Below are positions 35,792-44,197 of a DNA stretch of 64,000 bases, piece after piece. The translations under genes were made by a program, and so were the position numbers. Positions within the stretch are counted from its first letter, which is position 1. Each line of letters opens with the position of its first letter. The notes under the pieces were generated by a model that saw only the letters and a list, made by a program, of their open reading frames with translations, did not search any database and had not been told where the DNA came from. Source of the DNA: JAWPMV01 sp038527215 (GTDB taxonomy: Bacteria; Bacteroidota; Bacteroidia; J057); NCBI GenBank assembly GCA_038527215.1, contig JBCBGC010000007.1, positions 1 through 64,000 of the forward strand. The letters are read 5' to 3'.

Positions 35792-36670
35792 TTACGAAGA
35801 TTTGCTCCAGCCCAGTCCCAAACTATATCTAAACATATCCCAATACGGCTTGAGCCAAAGCAGGGGCCATAAGGTCCCGCCATGCCGCCGCACGTAAAAA
35901 AACCAATCTTTGGCAACGTATCCCTTTACAGAGTGAAATAATTTGAGGCGGGTGCTGAGATTCAAGCCTGGCTCCCGCCATTTTTCAGATTCAGGATTAG
36001 CTTCACACTCCCCTATAAAACCCGGGGCTACATAGACGCCAAAGCCCAGTTTGCGGGCCCTCAACCCATAATCCGGGTCCCCCCAGCGATGCTGATAGAA
36101 GGCTTCAATATTGCCCACCTCCCGCGCTACAGCCGCCGGAATCAGGACACAGTTTCCAGTGTGAGTAGTACACGGCTTGGGGATTTCACCAGGTATGACA
36201 GGGATCATGCGTAGAATCCAGGGACTTATACGTAAGAACCCACTATAACTCAGCTGACCGGAAGCGGGATCGCGGGTAGCGCCACAAATGATGTTCTCCC
36301 CCTTATCCTCTCCTTTCAGGGAGGTATAGGTTTGTAATAAGCGGTTTAACGCATGAGGATGTAAGCGGGTATCATCATTGAGCCATAAGTAAAAATCATG
36401 GTCACCTTTTAAGGCTTCCCCGTAAGCCAGGTGCATGCCTCCGTTCCAGAATAAATTACCGGAGCCGGTGAAAACCAGGGTTTGGGGAAACTCCTGTTTT
36501 ACGGCCTCTGCGGTACCGTCTGTACATCCATCATCTGTCAAATACACCTGATAATCATGCTTCTGGAGAAAAGCAGATTGTCGGGCCAACCGATGAAGGC
36601 ATTCCAGGGTAGAAGCCTTACGGTTATGGCAAGTGATCACGACACCAATACTGAGGTTATTTGTTTCCAT
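35792..36670 (-). CDS. GT2 family glycosyltransferase
   Basis: 292 residues. GT2 core: LSIGVVITCHNRKASTLECL, VYLTDDGCTDGTAEA (about 42-55), GSGNLFWNGGMHLAYGEAL, the metal motif YLWLNDDTRLHPHAL (about 93-107) and QHRWGDPDYGLRARKLGFGVYVAP. The FWNGGM element and the NDDTRL motif are typical of the rhamnosyl- or GlcNAc-type GT2 branch near WbbL. The C-terminal region has a hydrophobic Trp-rich segment that may contact the membrane. There is a 93-base gap to the upstream phosphatase gene, in which I see nothing else. Confidence 0.9.
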   Translation of the reverse strand: METNNLSIGVVITCHNRKASTLECLHRLARQSAFLQKHDYQVYLTDDGCTDGTAEAVKQEFPQTLVFTGSGNLFWNGGMHLAYGEALKGDHDFYLWLNDDTRLHPHALNRLLQTYTSLKGEDKGENIICGATRDPASGQLSYSGFLRISPWILRMIPVIPGEIPKPCTTHTGNCVLIPAAVAREVGNIEAFYQHRWGDPDYGLRARKLGFGVYVAPGFIGECEANPESEKWREPGLNLSTRLKLFHSVKGYVAKDWFFYVRRHGGTLWPLLWLKPYWDMFRYSLGLGWSKSS

Positions 36671-36763
36671 TGGGTCCGTTAGGGTCCTGAAGAGGAAAGC
36701 AAAAATTGAACCGATTGGTCAATGCTACGGCTTTCCGCCAAAATTTCGAAGTCCGAAAGGCTG

Positions 36764-37333
36764 TTAGATCATGAAACTACCATCGGGCCAGAGTTTTCGG
36801 AGGAGGAAATTCTCCGTCCAATCGGACAAACTGGCATAAAAAGCTCCTACCCAGGGAGCTTTATTCCACTGTTCGGGCGCTGCATTGAGCCAAATGGCAT
36901 GCATGCCCGCCGTTCTGGCAAATTCCATATCTGAAAAGGTATCGCCTACCATGATCGACTGGGAAAAACTGAGCTGAGGAAAGCGATCTCGTGCGGCCAG
37001 GGCCATCCCAATTTCTGGCTTTCGCCATTTTTTATGGTCCGTTGCGGGTCCCTCGGGAGCATGAAGCATCAGATCAATCCTGCCTCCCGCCTGCCGGATA
37101 GCCTTTGCCATGCGGTGATGGATTTCCTCCAAATCAGCTTCTGACATCAATCCCTTAGAGATGCCGCGCTGGTTGGTTACCAAAATAATCTGGTCAAAAA
37201 AAGGACTGAGACGCGCCAGGCTTTCGGTTACCCCTGGCAAAAAGGAAAACTCTGACCAGGACCGGATATATCCATCCATTTTTCGGCGATTGATCACCCC
37301 ATCCCGGTCCAAAAAAAGGCTCCATCCATTCAT
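36764..37333 (-). CDS. HAD-family phosphatase, GmhB-like, without zinc-binding cysteines
   Basis: 189 residues. HAD-IIIA histidinol-phosphatase-like fold: nucleophile motif LFLDRDGVINRR with D9 and D11, TNQRGISKG (motif II), KPEIGM (motif III Lys) and VGDTFSDM (motif IV Asp). This matches D-glycero-D-manno-heptose-1,7-bisphosphate 7-phosphatase, but the C-x-H...C-x-C zinc site normally found between motifs II and III is missing (LHAPEGPATDHKKWRKP), so it belongs to a zinc-free form or has another sugar phosphate substrate. It overlaps the isomerase gene by 4 bases, supporting a shared heptose pathway. Confidence 0.82.
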   Translation of the reverse strand: MNGWSLFLDRDGVINRRKMDGYIRSWSEFSFLPGVTESLARLSPFFDQIILVTNQRGISKGLMSEADLEEIHHRMAKAIRQAGGRIDLMLHAPEGPATDHKKWRKPEIGMALAARDRFPQLSFSQSIMVGDTFSDMEFARTAGMHAIWLNAAPEQWNKAPWVGAFYASLSDWTENFLLRKLWPDGSFMI

Positions 37334-37908
37334 GCGTCCTGGCTTTCAGCAAACAGGGCATCTTCCACCATCTGACAGATAATGTGGCCCATCAAAATAT
37401 GACCTTCCTGGATTCTGGGGGTATCATGGGAGGGAACACCCAACCAATAATCGACAGCTTCCTTTAATTTGCCGCCTGTAAAGCCAGAAAAGCCCACCCG
37501 GATCATGTCGATGCGTGCGGCTTCCTCGCAAGCTGCCAGCACATTGGCAGAATTGCCCGAAGTAGACAAGGCCACCAGCATATCTCCAGCCTGGCCTTTT
37601 GATCCCACCAGCCGGGAAAAGACTTTTTCGAAGCCAAAATCATTGCCCACCGCTGTGGTAAAGGAGCTGTTTACGTGCAGGGCTTCAGCAAATAAAGGGG
37701 AGCGATCCAGGTAAAACCGGCCAGCCAGTTCTGCGGCCAGATGCTGGGCATCCGCAGCGCTGCCCCCATTCCCACAAAAGAGGACTTTGTTACCTTTCTC
37801 AAATACCTCCACCATAGCTTGAGCGATCCTCAGCATTTGAGCCTGGAGGGCGTCATCCTTTTGCAGGGCGTCATGTATCTGGCAAGATTCCTGCAGGGCT
37901 TGTGTCAT
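37330..37908 (-). CDS. gmhA: phosphoheptose isomerase-like SIS-domain protein
   Basis: 192 residues from the ATG at 37908, the same length as E. coli GmhA; a longer form could begin at ATG 37938 or TTG 37965. KVLFCGNGGSAADAQHLAAELAGR (about residues 40-65) is the sedoheptulose-7-phosphate isomerase signature, followed by ALSTSGNSANVLAA (second SIS loop) and the C-terminal IQEGHILMGHIICQMVE with catalytic Glu and His. It converts sedoheptulose 7-phosphate into D-glycero-D-manno-heptose 7-phosphate. Overlaps the GmhB-like gene by 4 bases and is 24 bases or more after the GT26 gene. Kinase and nucleotidyltransferase steps are not in the window. Confidence 0.86.
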   Translation of the reverse strand: MTQALQESCQIHDALQKDDALQAQMLRIAQAMVEVFEKGNKVLFCGNGGSAADAQHLAAELAGRFYLDRSPLFAEALHVNSSFTTAVGNDFGFEKVFSRLVGSKGQAGDMLVALSTSGNSANVLAACEEAARIDMIRVGFSGFTGGKLKEAVDYWLGVPSHDTPRIQEGHILMGHIICQMVEDALFAESQDA

Positions 37909-37989
37909 CAGATGGGCACGGACCTTTTTTCCTGGCATAATTCCCCATTTGGATTGGGAGGGCAATATCAGCAGCGAACCATCATTTTC

Positions 37990-38805
37990 CTATCGATCTG
38001 ATAAAGAATTTGACGCAGGGCTCATGGGTTTTGTCTGAGGCGCTGGCCAGGGATTTTGGTACATCCCCCACTTTTGACGGGCAATCAACCAAAAGAAGGG
38101 CAGATCTTCCAATAGGTAGCGTCGGAAAAGCCGAAATGGCTCCTGGGCCAACCGATGGGCCCATTCTAAGCCCATTTTGGTCAACCATTTGGGGGCGCGC
38201 TTTCGCGCGCCTGCCTGGAAATCTATGGTAGCCCCGATGGCAAAAAAGATTTTAATCTCTGGCAAGAGGTGTTTATGGGCCATGATCCATTTTTCTTGCT
38301 TTGGCGCACCTAAGCCCACCGCCAGGACTGTGGCACCTGAGGCTTTGATCTTGGCAATGATCCGATCTCTTTGGGCAGGATCCTGCTCAAATCCCATGGG
38401 AGGGGTATCATAACCCACGATGATCTGAGATTGAGTTTTTCGGTTCAGGTTCTCCATGGCCATCCTGCCAGCCCCTTCCCGACCTCCCAGGAGAAACACC
38501 CGAACCCGATCGGTATGATGTCGATGGAAAAAGCAGTAGGCTGGAAAAAAATCGGAACCCGCAATCTGCTCCACGATGGAAGGTTGGTCCAACCAACGAG
38601 AGACCAGCTGCACGATCCTACTATCACATACTCGGTAATCTGCCTGCTGGTATAGCCGATAGAAGGCCTCATCTTTCTGTACCTTCATGAAGTGGTCCAC
38701 ATTGGGCGTAAACACCACCCCTTCCTCCAATTGATGCAGAAAGTCATCAAAGCTGACATTGTGAAGAGGCAGGTTTAATAAGGGAACCACCGGGAGCGTA
38801 TCCAT
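37990..38805 (-). CDS. WecG/TagA/CpsF family (GT26) glycosyltransferase
   Basis: 271 residues. Standard GT26 features: FTPNVDHFMKVQKDEAFYRLY (about 32-52), RVFLLGGREGAGRMA (about 123-137), and VLAVGLGAPKQEKWIM (about 176-191), followed by FFAIGATIDFQAGARKRAPKW and LEWAHRLAQEPFRL, the basic C-terminal segment that binds the membrane. It would add the second sugar to the polyprenyl-phosphosugar made by the neighbouring WcaJ-type enzyme, whose stop lies only 12 bases before this start. More canonical than the paralogue at 5074. Confidence 0.92.
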   Translation of the reverse strand: MDTLPVVPLLNLPLHNVSFDDFLHQLEEGVVFTPNVDHFMKVQKDEAFYRLYQQADYRVCDSRIVQLVSRWLDQPSIVEQIAGSDFFPAYCFFHRHHTDRVRVFLLGGREGAGRMAMENLNRKTQSQIIVGYDTPPMGFEQDPAQRDRIIAKIKASGATVLAVGLGAPKQEKWIMAHKHLLPEIKIFFAIGATIDFQAGARKRAPKWLTKMGLEWAHRLAQEPFRLFRRYLLEDLPFFWLIARQKWGMYQNPWPAPQTKPMSPASNSLSDR

Positions 38806-38817
38806 ACATCCAATCCT

Positions 38818-40200
38818 TTAATAGGCTCTTTCTTCTCCCCGCAGCACGTTCCAAACGGTCAAGAGGATGATTTTCAAATCCAGCAAAAAACTCCAGTTTT
38901 CTATATACCAGGTATCGTATTCTATCCTTTTCCGCATCAGTTCCGGATCGGCCGTTTCGCCCCGATAACCGTTTACCTGAGCATGCCCGGTAATGCCAGG
39001 GGTGATGAAATGGCGGAAGAGATATTTATTGATGCTACGGCCATATTCATCCGTATGCTTGAGCATATGGGGTCGGGGGCCAACGACCGACATATCCCCT
39101 TTCAACACATTGAAAAATTGAGGAAACTCGTCCAGACTGGTACGCCTTAACCAACGGCCGACTTTGGTCACCCGCTGGTCATTTTTGGCAGCTTGCTTTT
39201 CCTCCGCTTCTTCATTGACGGTCATGGTTCGGAACTTATAACACAGAAATTCCTGGTTGCTCTTTCCTGAGCGCAGCTGCTTGAAGAGTACCGGACCTTT
39301 GGATTCCAGTTTGATGGCCAAAGCCACGATGGGATACAAGACCGGGAAGACCAGCACGATGATGAAGAGAGAAAAGGCAATATCAAAAATGCGCTTTAAA
39401 CTTTGGTTGAAGACTGTGCTCAAAGGCTCTTTGCGAAGAGAAAGAATAGGAATGTGCCCAAAAAACTCCACATTGAGCGGGCGTCTTCCCATGAAGGCAA
39501 AGTCGGTAACCATGCGGAAATAAATGAAATTATCATCCGCAAAATCCGCCATGTCCTGGATGATTTCTTCCGAAACCAGGGGCAGGGAAACATACACTTC
39601 ATTGATCCCTTCCTGCAAGCAAGTGCCCTTCAGATCTTCCAGGGTTTCCTGGATGATTTTGTCCCTTTTCTTCTGGCTGAGTTTGGGGTCCAGATCGGCC
39701 AGAAAACGATACACATTGGTCCGATGTGCATCAAAGAAATCGTATAACTCGTTGATCGCCGTATCATTCCCTACAATCGCAATCTTGCGAATGGTGTAGG
39801 TCATGTTGTTATAATAGCGATAGGCCAGCAGCAGGATGGCGCGGAAGCAGAGAATGGCAGGAACCCCGGTAAAATAGGTGTACAACAGGAACTCGCGAGA
39901 AACATCCGCTTTAACCCCTACAATAAATGCCAGGACCAGAAAGACCTGCATGAACAGGGTGGTGAAGAAGCTTTGGGCAAAAGCCTCCAGCTGCACCAAC
40001 TTCCGGGTATCGTAAGCATTATTGAAAAGAGAAGCTCCAATCCAGGCCAGATTGAAGGTAACAAAAAAGTAGAGGTACAAATCCGGGGGCTCACCAAAGT
40101 CGCTGAATCGCAAGTAATATGCGAGTCTGCATGCGAGGTTGATGATGGTGAACTCCGCAATGAGCACAAATAATTTGAAGAAGATTCGATTACCCTTCAT
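38818..40200 (-). CDS. WcaJ-type polyprenyl glycosylphosphotransferase, full length
   Basis: 460 residues. Four N-terminal membrane helices (about 8-125), a Rossmann-like segment (about 140-250, RKIAIVGNDTAINELY), a fifth hydrophobic segment (about 280-302) and the catalytic domain: LCYKFRTMTVN, RRTSLDEFPQF, MSVVGPRPHM and TPGITGHAQVNGYRGE. It attaches a hexose-1-phosphate (glucose in WcaJ) to undecaprenyl phosphate and starts repeat synthesis. First gene of the second polysaccharide operon, preceding GT26, GmhA-like and GmhB-like genes. The window thus has two initiating enzymes; this one carries all domains, the other only the catalytic one. Confidence 0.93.
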   Translation of the reverse strand: MKGNRIFFKLFVLIAEFTIINLACRLAYYLRFSDFGEPPDLYLYFFVTFNLAWIGASLFNNAYDTRKLVQLEAFAQSFFTTLFMQVFLVLAFIVGVKADVSREFLLYTYFTGVPAILCFRAILLLAYRYYNNMTYTIRKIAIVGNDTAINELYDFFDAHRTNVYRFLADLDPKLSQKKRDKIIQETLEDLKGTCLQEGINEVYVSLPLVSEEIIQDMADFADDNFIYFRMVTDFAFMGRRPLNVEFFGHIPILSLRKEPLSTVFNQSLKRIFDIAFSLFIIVLVFPVLYPIVALAIKLESKGPVLFKQLRSGKSNQEFLCYKFRTMTVNEEAEEKQAAKNDQRVTKVGRWLRRTSLDEFPQFFNVLKGDMSVVGPRPHMLKHTDEYGRSINKYLFRHFITPGITGHAQVNGYRGETADPELMRKRIEYDTWYIENWSFLLDLKIILLTVWNVLRGEERAY

Positions 40201-40369
40201 GTGCGGTCATCTCCGTGGGTTTGTTGGCTGTATCATAGACACATTCCTTTCCGAACGTACAAAGCACATGCCTGTTACGCGTATGTTGTAGGCCTTAAGA
40301 ACTGGCTGAAAGAAAATGGGAAAGAAAGTTGCCCTTTGAATAATACGGCAAGTAAAAATACATAGAAGT

Positions 40370-40391
40370 CCCCGGCTTTAACCCGGGCTAC
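40370..40391 (-). repeat. REP-like hairpin unit
   Basis: On the minus strand GTAG is followed by CCCGG, a 7-base loop and CCGGG. A 5' GTAG tetranucleotide at the foot of a GC stem is the hallmark of REP elements moved by TnpA-REP (RAYT) transposases. Only one copy was noticed in the window and no transposase is present. Confidence 0.45.
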
Positions 40392-40557
40392 TTGCAAATG
40401 GATGGACACGGCACCTGAATCGCCAGTTTCCAGACCTAAATGGTCAGATACAAGGGGCCAACGGCCACCCTTTCCCGATCAAATCTGGAATTTTTCCAGA
40501 TTTTGGCTACTTTCCATCAGAATCAACAGTCTGTGCATAAAATTATCAGAAGGATTG

Positions 40558-40589
40558 TTGAGATATTGACGTGCACCGAAGTATATTTG
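40558..40589 (+). promoter_or_regulatory. promoter candidate for nuoE-carA
   Basis: TTG (40558-40560), 21 bases, then TATATTTG (40582-40589), an exact TAnnTTTG box. The predicted start is only about 6 bases before the nuoE ATG, so the transcript would be nearly leaderless; the close distance weakens the call. Confidence 0.35.
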
Positions 40590-40598
40590 CAGGAATTA

Positions 40599-41141
40599 AT
40601 GGAAAACGAAACCTACGTATTTACAGAATCAGAGCTGGCGGAAATCCAGAAGCACGTGGAAAAATATCCTGACCAAAAGTCTGCAGTCATGCCGGCCCTT
40701 TGGATTGCTCAGGAAAAATTCGGCTGGCTTTCTCTGGATGCCATTAAGTTGGTCGCCGCGACGCTGGACCTTCCTTACGCCCATGTTTATGGCGTGGCTA
40801 CCTTCTACACCATGTACTTTAAGAAGAAGGTTCCCAAGCATCTGATTGAAGTGTGTACGTGTTTTTCATGTGGGGAAACCGGCGGGCCAGAAATGCTGGC
40901 CTATGTGAAGGAAAAAATTGAGGCGGACGAACAAGGATTTGGGAAAGATGGTAAAATCTGGGCCCGTTCAGCAGAATGCCTGGGTGCCTGTGATTCCAGC
41001 CCCATGTGCCAGATTACCAATGGCCGTTATGTTCATCACCTCACCCCTGAAAAGCTGGATAGCGTCATAGAAAAGCTAAATAACGACGAGGAATTACCTT
41101 ACGAGCGCATACCTTTGAGTGATCAAACCGTTGTTGACTGA
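40599..41141 (+). CDS. nuoE: NADH-quinone oxidoreductase subunit E (24 kDa, 2Fe-2S)
   Basis: 180 residues from the ATG at 40599; the longer upstream frame is rejected because homology begins at FTESELAEIQKHVEKYP. The family pattern is complete: KSAVMPALWIAQEKFGWL, AHVYGVATFYTMY, and the four-Cys 2Fe-2S ligands in the pairs EVCTCFSCGETGG and AECLGACDSSPMCQ. It passes electrons within the peripheral arm of complex I. It is followed 5 bases later by carA, not by nuoF as in standard nuo operons, so the rest of complex I must lie elsewhere. Confidence 0.93.
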   Translation: MENETYVFTESELAEIQKHVEKYPDQKSAVMPALWIAQEKFGWLSLDAIKLVAATLDLPYAHVYGVATFYTMYFKKKVPKHLIEVCTCFSCGETGGPEMLAYVKEKIEADEQGFGKDGKIWARSAECLGACDSSPMCQITNGRYVHHLTPEKLDSVIEKLNNDEELPYERIPLSDQTVVD

Positions 41142-41146
41142 TAAAC

Positions 41147-42262
41147 ATGAAATATCTTCAGAAAAAACCAGCCTATCTTTTGTTAGAAGATGGGCTTTTT
41201 TTTAAAGGCACCAGTATTGGGAAGGAAGGCACCACCACCGGAGAGTTGGCCTTTAATACCAGTATGACCGGATATCAGGAAGTGTTCACTGACCCTTCCT
41301 ACTATGGCCAGGTGCTGATTGAAACCCACACCCACATTGGGAATTATGGGGTTCACACCCAGGATTACGAAAGTAACTCGGCCAAAATCGCCGGACTCAT
41401 TGTCCGCAATTTCTCTCAGATTTATTCCCGGGAAGAAGCCATCCAATCCTTGGACTCCTTCCTAAAGCATAACAGCATTGTAGGAATATCTGATATAGAT
41501 ACCCGCCACCTGGTTACGCACATCAGGGACAAAGGGGCGATGAATGCCATCATTTCTTCTGAAGTCCATACCAAAAAGGAACTGGAGAAGTTGTTGAAGA
41601 AATGCCCTCCCATGGAAGGCTTGGAACTCTCCACCAAGGTAAGTACGGTTACCCCTTATTTCCACGGGAATCCCAATGCTACCTTCCGGGTCGCTGTCCT
41701 GGACCTGGGCATCAAAACCAACATTCTGGAACACCTGGCGCGTCGGGGATGTTACCTAAAGGTTTTTCCCGCCACAACCCCATTTGAAGAACTGGAAAAC
41801 TTTGATCCCCATGGATTCTTTATTTCCAACGGACCAGGAGACCCGGCCGCCATGCCCTACGCAGTGAAGACGGTGCAGAAAATCCTTGCCGCTGACAAGC
41901 CCCTCTTTGGCATCTGCCTGGGCCACCAAATCATCTCCCTGGCCTGTGGCGTGCCTACCTATAAAATGCACAACGGACACCGAGGCGCAAACCACCCCGT
42001 AAAGAACCTCATTACCGGGCGCTCCGAAATCACCTCTCAGAACCACGGATTCTGTGTAGACCGTGAGGCCATCCAAAATTCTCCTCATCTGGTCGTAACC
42101 CATGTAAACCTCAATGACAGCACCATTGAAGGCGTTCGGGTGAGAAACAAAAAAGCCTTCTCCGTACAGTTTCACCCTGAGGCTTCTCCCGGACCTCACG
42201 ACAGCCATTATCTGTTCGATGAGTTCCTCGATTTGATGGCAGAGAAGCCGATCATCGCCTGA
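41147..42262 (+). CDS. carA: carbamoyl-phosphate synthase small subunit (glutaminase)
   Basis: 371 residues. N-terminal CPSase small-chain domain (AYLLLEDGLFFKGTSIG; ELAFNTSMTGYQEVFTDPSY) and C-terminal class I glutamine amidotransferase domain with catalytic C257 in GICLGHQ and H343/E345 in FHPEASPGP. It hydrolyses glutamine and passes ammonia to CarB for arginine and pyrimidine synthesis. Sits 5 bases after nuoE, apparently in the same transcript, and is followed by a strong intrinsic terminator. carB is not in the window. No PyrR- or arginine-type leader was recognised. Confidence 0.96.
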   Translation: MKYLQKKPAYLLLEDGLFFKGTSIGKEGTTTGELAFNTSMTGYQEVFTDPSYYGQVLIETHTHIGNYGVHTQDYESNSAKIAGLIVRNFSQIYSREEAIQSLDSFLKHNSIVGISDIDTRHLVTHIRDKGAMNAIISSEVHTKKELEKLLKKCPPMEGLELSTKVSTVTPYFHGNPNATFRVAVLDLGIKTNILEHLARRGCYLKVFPATTPFEELENFDPHGFFISNGPGDPAAMPYAVKTVQKILAADKPLFGICLGHQIISLACGVPTYKMHNGHRGANHPVKNLITGRSEITSQNHGFCVDREAIQNSPHLVVTHVNLNDSTIEGVRVRNKKAFSVQFHPEASPGPHDSHYLFDEFLDLMAEKPIIA

Positions 42263-42315
42263 TACACCAAATTGAATATATGGAGAGAAAAAGGTTTCCC
42301 CATTTTCTGCCCATG

Positions 42316-42366
42316 CCCGCCTCAGATTAAGGAATAATATTGTTCCTTAATTTGGGCGGGTTTTTT
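42316..42366 (+). terminator. intrinsic terminator after carA
   Basis: A two-part stem: CCCGCC (42316-42321) with GGCGGG (42355-42360) and ATTAAGGAA (42326-42334) with its complement (42343-42351), followed by six T residues at 42361-42366. It lies about 55 bases after the carA stop. Confidence 0.85.
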
Positions 42367-42458
42367 CATGCCTCCTGCCCTGCCTACATTATTGCAAGGA
42401 ATAGTGTAAATTAGGGCACTCCCCTACTTCATTTTTCCAATCCCAAACCAAATCTCCC

Positions 42459-44090
42459 ATGTGGGCGAGTCCAACCTCTCATGCAAATCTTTCCATTTAC
42501 CTAAAAGGGGGATTGGGTTTGTTGTTGGCTTTCCTGCTTTTGTTCCGCGCCTACACCTTTTTCGAATTCACCAATTCAGACCGAAATCTGCAGGTCTGGC
42601 AAGCCATTCATTGGTTAAACGGAAACGGGCTGAGTCAGAGCATGGTAGATGAAGAGAACTTACAGGAGGTTCACTACTTCGAGCATCCCACCTGGCCGCC
42701 CGCTTATCCGATCTTGGTTGCTGCGGGCTTGAAACTCGGAATAGGGGTGTTCCCGCTTATTTTGGGTCTCCACTTCTTATTTCTGTTGGCTCTTTGGGTC
42801 CTGCTTTGGTTCTGGGCCAGATCCTGGCTTCCTGACCTCCTGGCAGGGGGCTTGATGGTATACTGGGCGCTCAGTTTTGCGCCGCTGCACTATGTAGGAA
42901 GTACCGGACTGGCCGCCCTGGCCTTCCTCCTGGGAGCCATGTACAGCTTATTCCAATGGTCAAAAACCCTGCATTGGAAGCCTTTTGTCCTGGCCACCAC
43001 CCTCTTGGTTTTCGCAATCTATTTACGATTAGCCTATATCCCTTTTCTGTTGTTACCTGCTCTGGCCTTACTTTTTCAGCCGCCTAAGAAGCCGCTACGA
43101 TGGTGGGCAGGGCTTCTAGGGCTCGGCTTGGTCCTCTTCCTGCCCTTATTATTCTGGTACCTGGGTACCGAAGTCCGACCGGAAGCCATCAGGAGCTTTT
43201 CCTCTCTGGATGAAGGAGCAGGGCCTTATTGGCACCATCTGCTACGCATGGATGCTTTTGCCCTAAAATCCTACTGGTTTATCTATGGGCCTAAACTGGC
43301 GGCGCTCCTGCAAATCCCTGTCTCCTGGATTCAATGGGTCCTGGGAGGAATCAATCTGGCCCTGATCGGCCTGGCAGGCTGGGCTATGCTCAAACGAGTC
43401 CGGAAGGATTTCACAAGCCAGTTGGCAGTGTCGGTGGTAGGCCTCAACCTGGGCTTTCTCCTTCTGCTTTCTCTGCTCGTTCCTTTTCAGGATTGGGGGA
43501 AAGGCATCACCTGGACTTTCGTGGAAGAGAGCCGGTATTATATCCCCAGCATGCTCATCATGCAAGTCTGCCTGGTACATTATTTTTGGGTACAAAAGCT
43601 ATCTCCAAGATGGCAAAACCTGGGGCGCATCGGGCTACTGAGCCTTGGTCTGATCGGGCTTTTTCACAGTGGTTATCGTTGGCATGCACAGCTCGTTCTC
43701 CAAGAAAAAGGCCTGGCCACCGGCTCCACCTTCGATCAGGACCTCAGAAGCATCTACGCCTTCGTCAAGAATACCCGGGTGCCAGACAGCCAGGCCCGAT
43801 GGATTTATGCAAAAGACCAATACACCTACCATGCACAGCAAGTGGTAGCTGGATGGGCAGGTGCCCAACCCGTATTTCTCCGGACCTTTTTACGCAGTGA
43901 TCCGCAGCGTCACGCTGGCCTTCAGCTTTACTTTCATCTCAGCGCGGATCAGCTCTATCAATTGCAGAAATTAGGCCCATTATACTTTGATGAAGAAGCT
44001 GCAAGTTTCCTGGGGATTATCCAGGGATTATCGGTTTGGTTATACGAAATTCCGGCAGCTGATTCGGCTTCTCCCACCCCTTCAGAATAA
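42459..44090 (+). CDS. GT39-like integral membrane glycosyltransferase or ArnT-type protein
   Basis: 543 residues. About 10-12 membrane helices. After the first helix, a periplasmic loop with TNSDRNLQVWQAIHWLNG resembles the acidic first loop of GT39/GT83 polyprenyl-phosphate-sugar transferases such as ArnT, where an Asp is catalytic. HPTWPPAYPILVAAGLKLG in the next loop is also typical. The C-terminal 120 residues form a periplasmic domain. Such enzymes add sugars from a polyprenyl-phosphate donor to lipids or proteins outside the inner membrane. It stands alone between carA and the aspartate kinase gene, so context gives no substrate. Confidence 0.75.
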   Translation: MWASPTSHANLSIYLKGGLGLLLAFLLLFRAYTFFEFTNSDRNLQVWQAIHWLNGNGLSQSMVDEENLQEVHYFEHPTWPPAYPILVAAGLKLGIGVFPLILGLHFLFLLALWVLLWFWARSWLPDLLAGGLMVYWALSFAPLHYVGSTGLAALAFLLGAMYSLFQWSKTLHWKPFVLATTLLVFAIYLRLAYIPFLLLPALALLFQPPKKPLRWWAGLLGLGLVLFLPLLFWYLGTEVRPEAIRSFSSLDEGAGPYWHHLLRMDAFALKSYWFIYGPKLAALLQIPVSWIQWVLGGINLALIGLAGWAMLKRVRKDFTSQLAVSVVGLNLGFLLLLSLLVPFQDWGKGITWTFVEESRYYIPSMLIMQVCLVHYFWVQKLSPRWQNLGRIGLLSLGLIGLFHSGYRWHAQLVLQEKGLATGSTFDQDLRSIYAFVKNTRVPDSQARWIYAKDQYTYHAQQVVAGWAGAQPVFLRTFLRSDPQRHAGLQLYFHLSADQLYQLQKLGPLYFDEEAASFLGIIQGLSVWLYEIPAADSASPTPSE

Positions 44091-44197
44091 AAGCAAGGAA
44101 GCGGTAGCTTTTCCCCTAAAGGATGCTAACTTTACCGCCCTATTTTTCGTTGAAAATCCTCTCACCCCCGGATTATTCTCGCAAAAAAACGCTTGAC

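Larger units (their letters stand above)
40201..40598. other. divergent intergenic region with REP-like repeat and promoter candidate
   Basis: 398 bases between the WcaJ-type gene (minus) and nuoE (plus). An open frame reaches upstream of nuoE to 40440, but its first 53 codons look non-coding. The region contains a REP-like hairpin (40370-40391) and a TATATTTG box close to the nuoE start. No other gene is visible. Confidence 0.5.

Noticed and set aside
40440..40598. 53-codon upstream extension of nuoE
   Set aside because: Family similarity begins only after the ATG at 40599 and the added part contains a promoter-like box.
44123..44197. 25-codon upstream extension of thrA
   Set aside because: The kinase domain starts at MKVLKFGG and the length from 44198 equals that of known enzymes.
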